DNA from: Albugo candida
Lineage: Eukaryota; Oomycota; Peronosporomycetes; Albuginales; Albuginaceae
Reading direction: 5' to 3'
Length of the DNA stretch: 64,000 nucleotides
Assembly (NCBI GenBank): GCA_905220665.1
Contig: CAJNAR010000158.1
Coordinates: forward strand, 62,001 to 126,000
The notes beneath the pieces are model-generated. The model was not told the origin of the DNA, did not search any database, and worked only from the letters and a program-made list of their open reading frames with translations. Both the position numbers and the translations under genes were made by a program. Shown piece after piece: positions 63,601 to 64,000 of this stretch (its first letter is position 1; every line of letters starts with the position of its first letter).

Positions 63601-64000
63601 GCTCAATAGCCTATCTGATTGTGCTACTTGATGTTTCATAGCTTTGTGCTTGGTTTAGAACACAAAAATGACTTGAACATGCTCAATTGATCAGCAAAGA
63701 CTTCTATATCTCCGTCGACAAGATGACGAATCATATGTTCCTCTTTTGTGGGAGTTTGGAACGGTCAAGTAATCCGAGGTCTATAAAATTTGCATCCGAT
63801 GCTTGGATAATGATTTTGATTTTTGAGCAACTGCGTGAACGGAATTCCTACAGCTCAATCCATCTCTTTGTCACGACGCAAGCCGAAGAACATATTTACC
63901 ATCCCACCACATCGATATAGGAGTAGAACACTGAGAGCCGCATCTTCTTATTGGAACTAAGCATTTGTAATGTGGCATCACATTGATGGGACGATTGCCA
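63601..64000. other. 3' flank of retrotransposon remnant
   Basis: A 77-codon open stretch (63687-63920) may belong to the same element; no motif recognised. Confidence 0.35.

Noticed and set aside
1..64000. tRNA, rRNA, CRISPR arrays, prophage or prokaryotic defence islands
   Set aside because: Looked for B-box-like sequences, rRNA-like blocks and direct-repeat/spacer patterns; none supportable. The sequence is eukaryotic.

Overview
The window reads as nuclear DNA of an oomycete (stramenopile). Three things point that way: an elicitin-type six-cysteine protein, two oomycete-style bZIP factors (one with Cys at the normally invariant Asn), and compact genes with introns mostly of 49-120 bases. 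Flagellar-assembly and EF-hand genes suggest a zoospore-forming species. The AT-leaning composition and the mix of very compact housekeeping genes with small secreted proteins would fit Albugo (white rust), but the genus is inference. Exon models below were built by hand from splice signals, reading phase and family similarity.

0-16.9 kb: the N-terminal part of a DCAF1-like CUL4 adaptor (minus, cut by the window edge) shares an 80-bp promoter gap with a METTL18-type histidine methyltransferase. Then come an EF-hand repeat protein, a possible tiny secreted protein, a Ser/Ala/Pro-rich GPI-type surface protein, a 2135-residue fusion of an Asteroid/XPG-type nuclease domain with a DEAH helicase (minus), an unidentified five-exon gene, and the snRNA transcription factor subunit SNAPC3.

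17-39.5 kb: a short oomycete bZIP, the SNARE YKT6, a small coiled-coil protein, an AMPK-related kinase, the dynein-arm assembly TPR protein SPAG1, a multi-exon membrane-anchored alpha/beta hydrolase with a MORN-like segment, a SURNod19-type secreted/membrane protein, NSF (the ATPase that recycles SNAREs such as YKT6), a membrane RING-H2 E3 ligase, a makorin-type RING/CCCH protein, ribose-5-phosphate isomerase A, and a large bZIP with a long conserved-looking C-terminal domain.

39.5-53.8 kb: a gene-poor gap with a decayed coding remnant, then a GT31 glycosyltransferase, an elicitin-like secreted protein, the CAK/TFIIH subunit MAT1, a GH30 glucosylceramidase-like enzyme with a ricin-B-like insertion, a bactofilin (a bacterial cytoskeletal family), the rRNA methyltransferase BUD23, and an SLC1/DAACS-type transporter with altered signature motifs.

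52.5-64 kb: two related single-pass membrane proteins with a shared cytoplasmic-tail motif, on the same strand about 4 kb apart, sit in a repeat-rich, gene-poor tract. The tract holds a ~310-bp inverted repeat pair with a diverged third copy, degenerate coding remnants, a heptamer array and a decayed non-LTR retrotransposon reverse transcriptase.

No tRNA, rRNA, CRISPR or prokaryotic-style operon was seen. The most unusual items are the nuclease-helicase fusion, the eukaryotic bactofilin, the tail-motif membrane-protein pair, the transporter with a retained-intron stop, and two GC-AG introns supported by protein homology.
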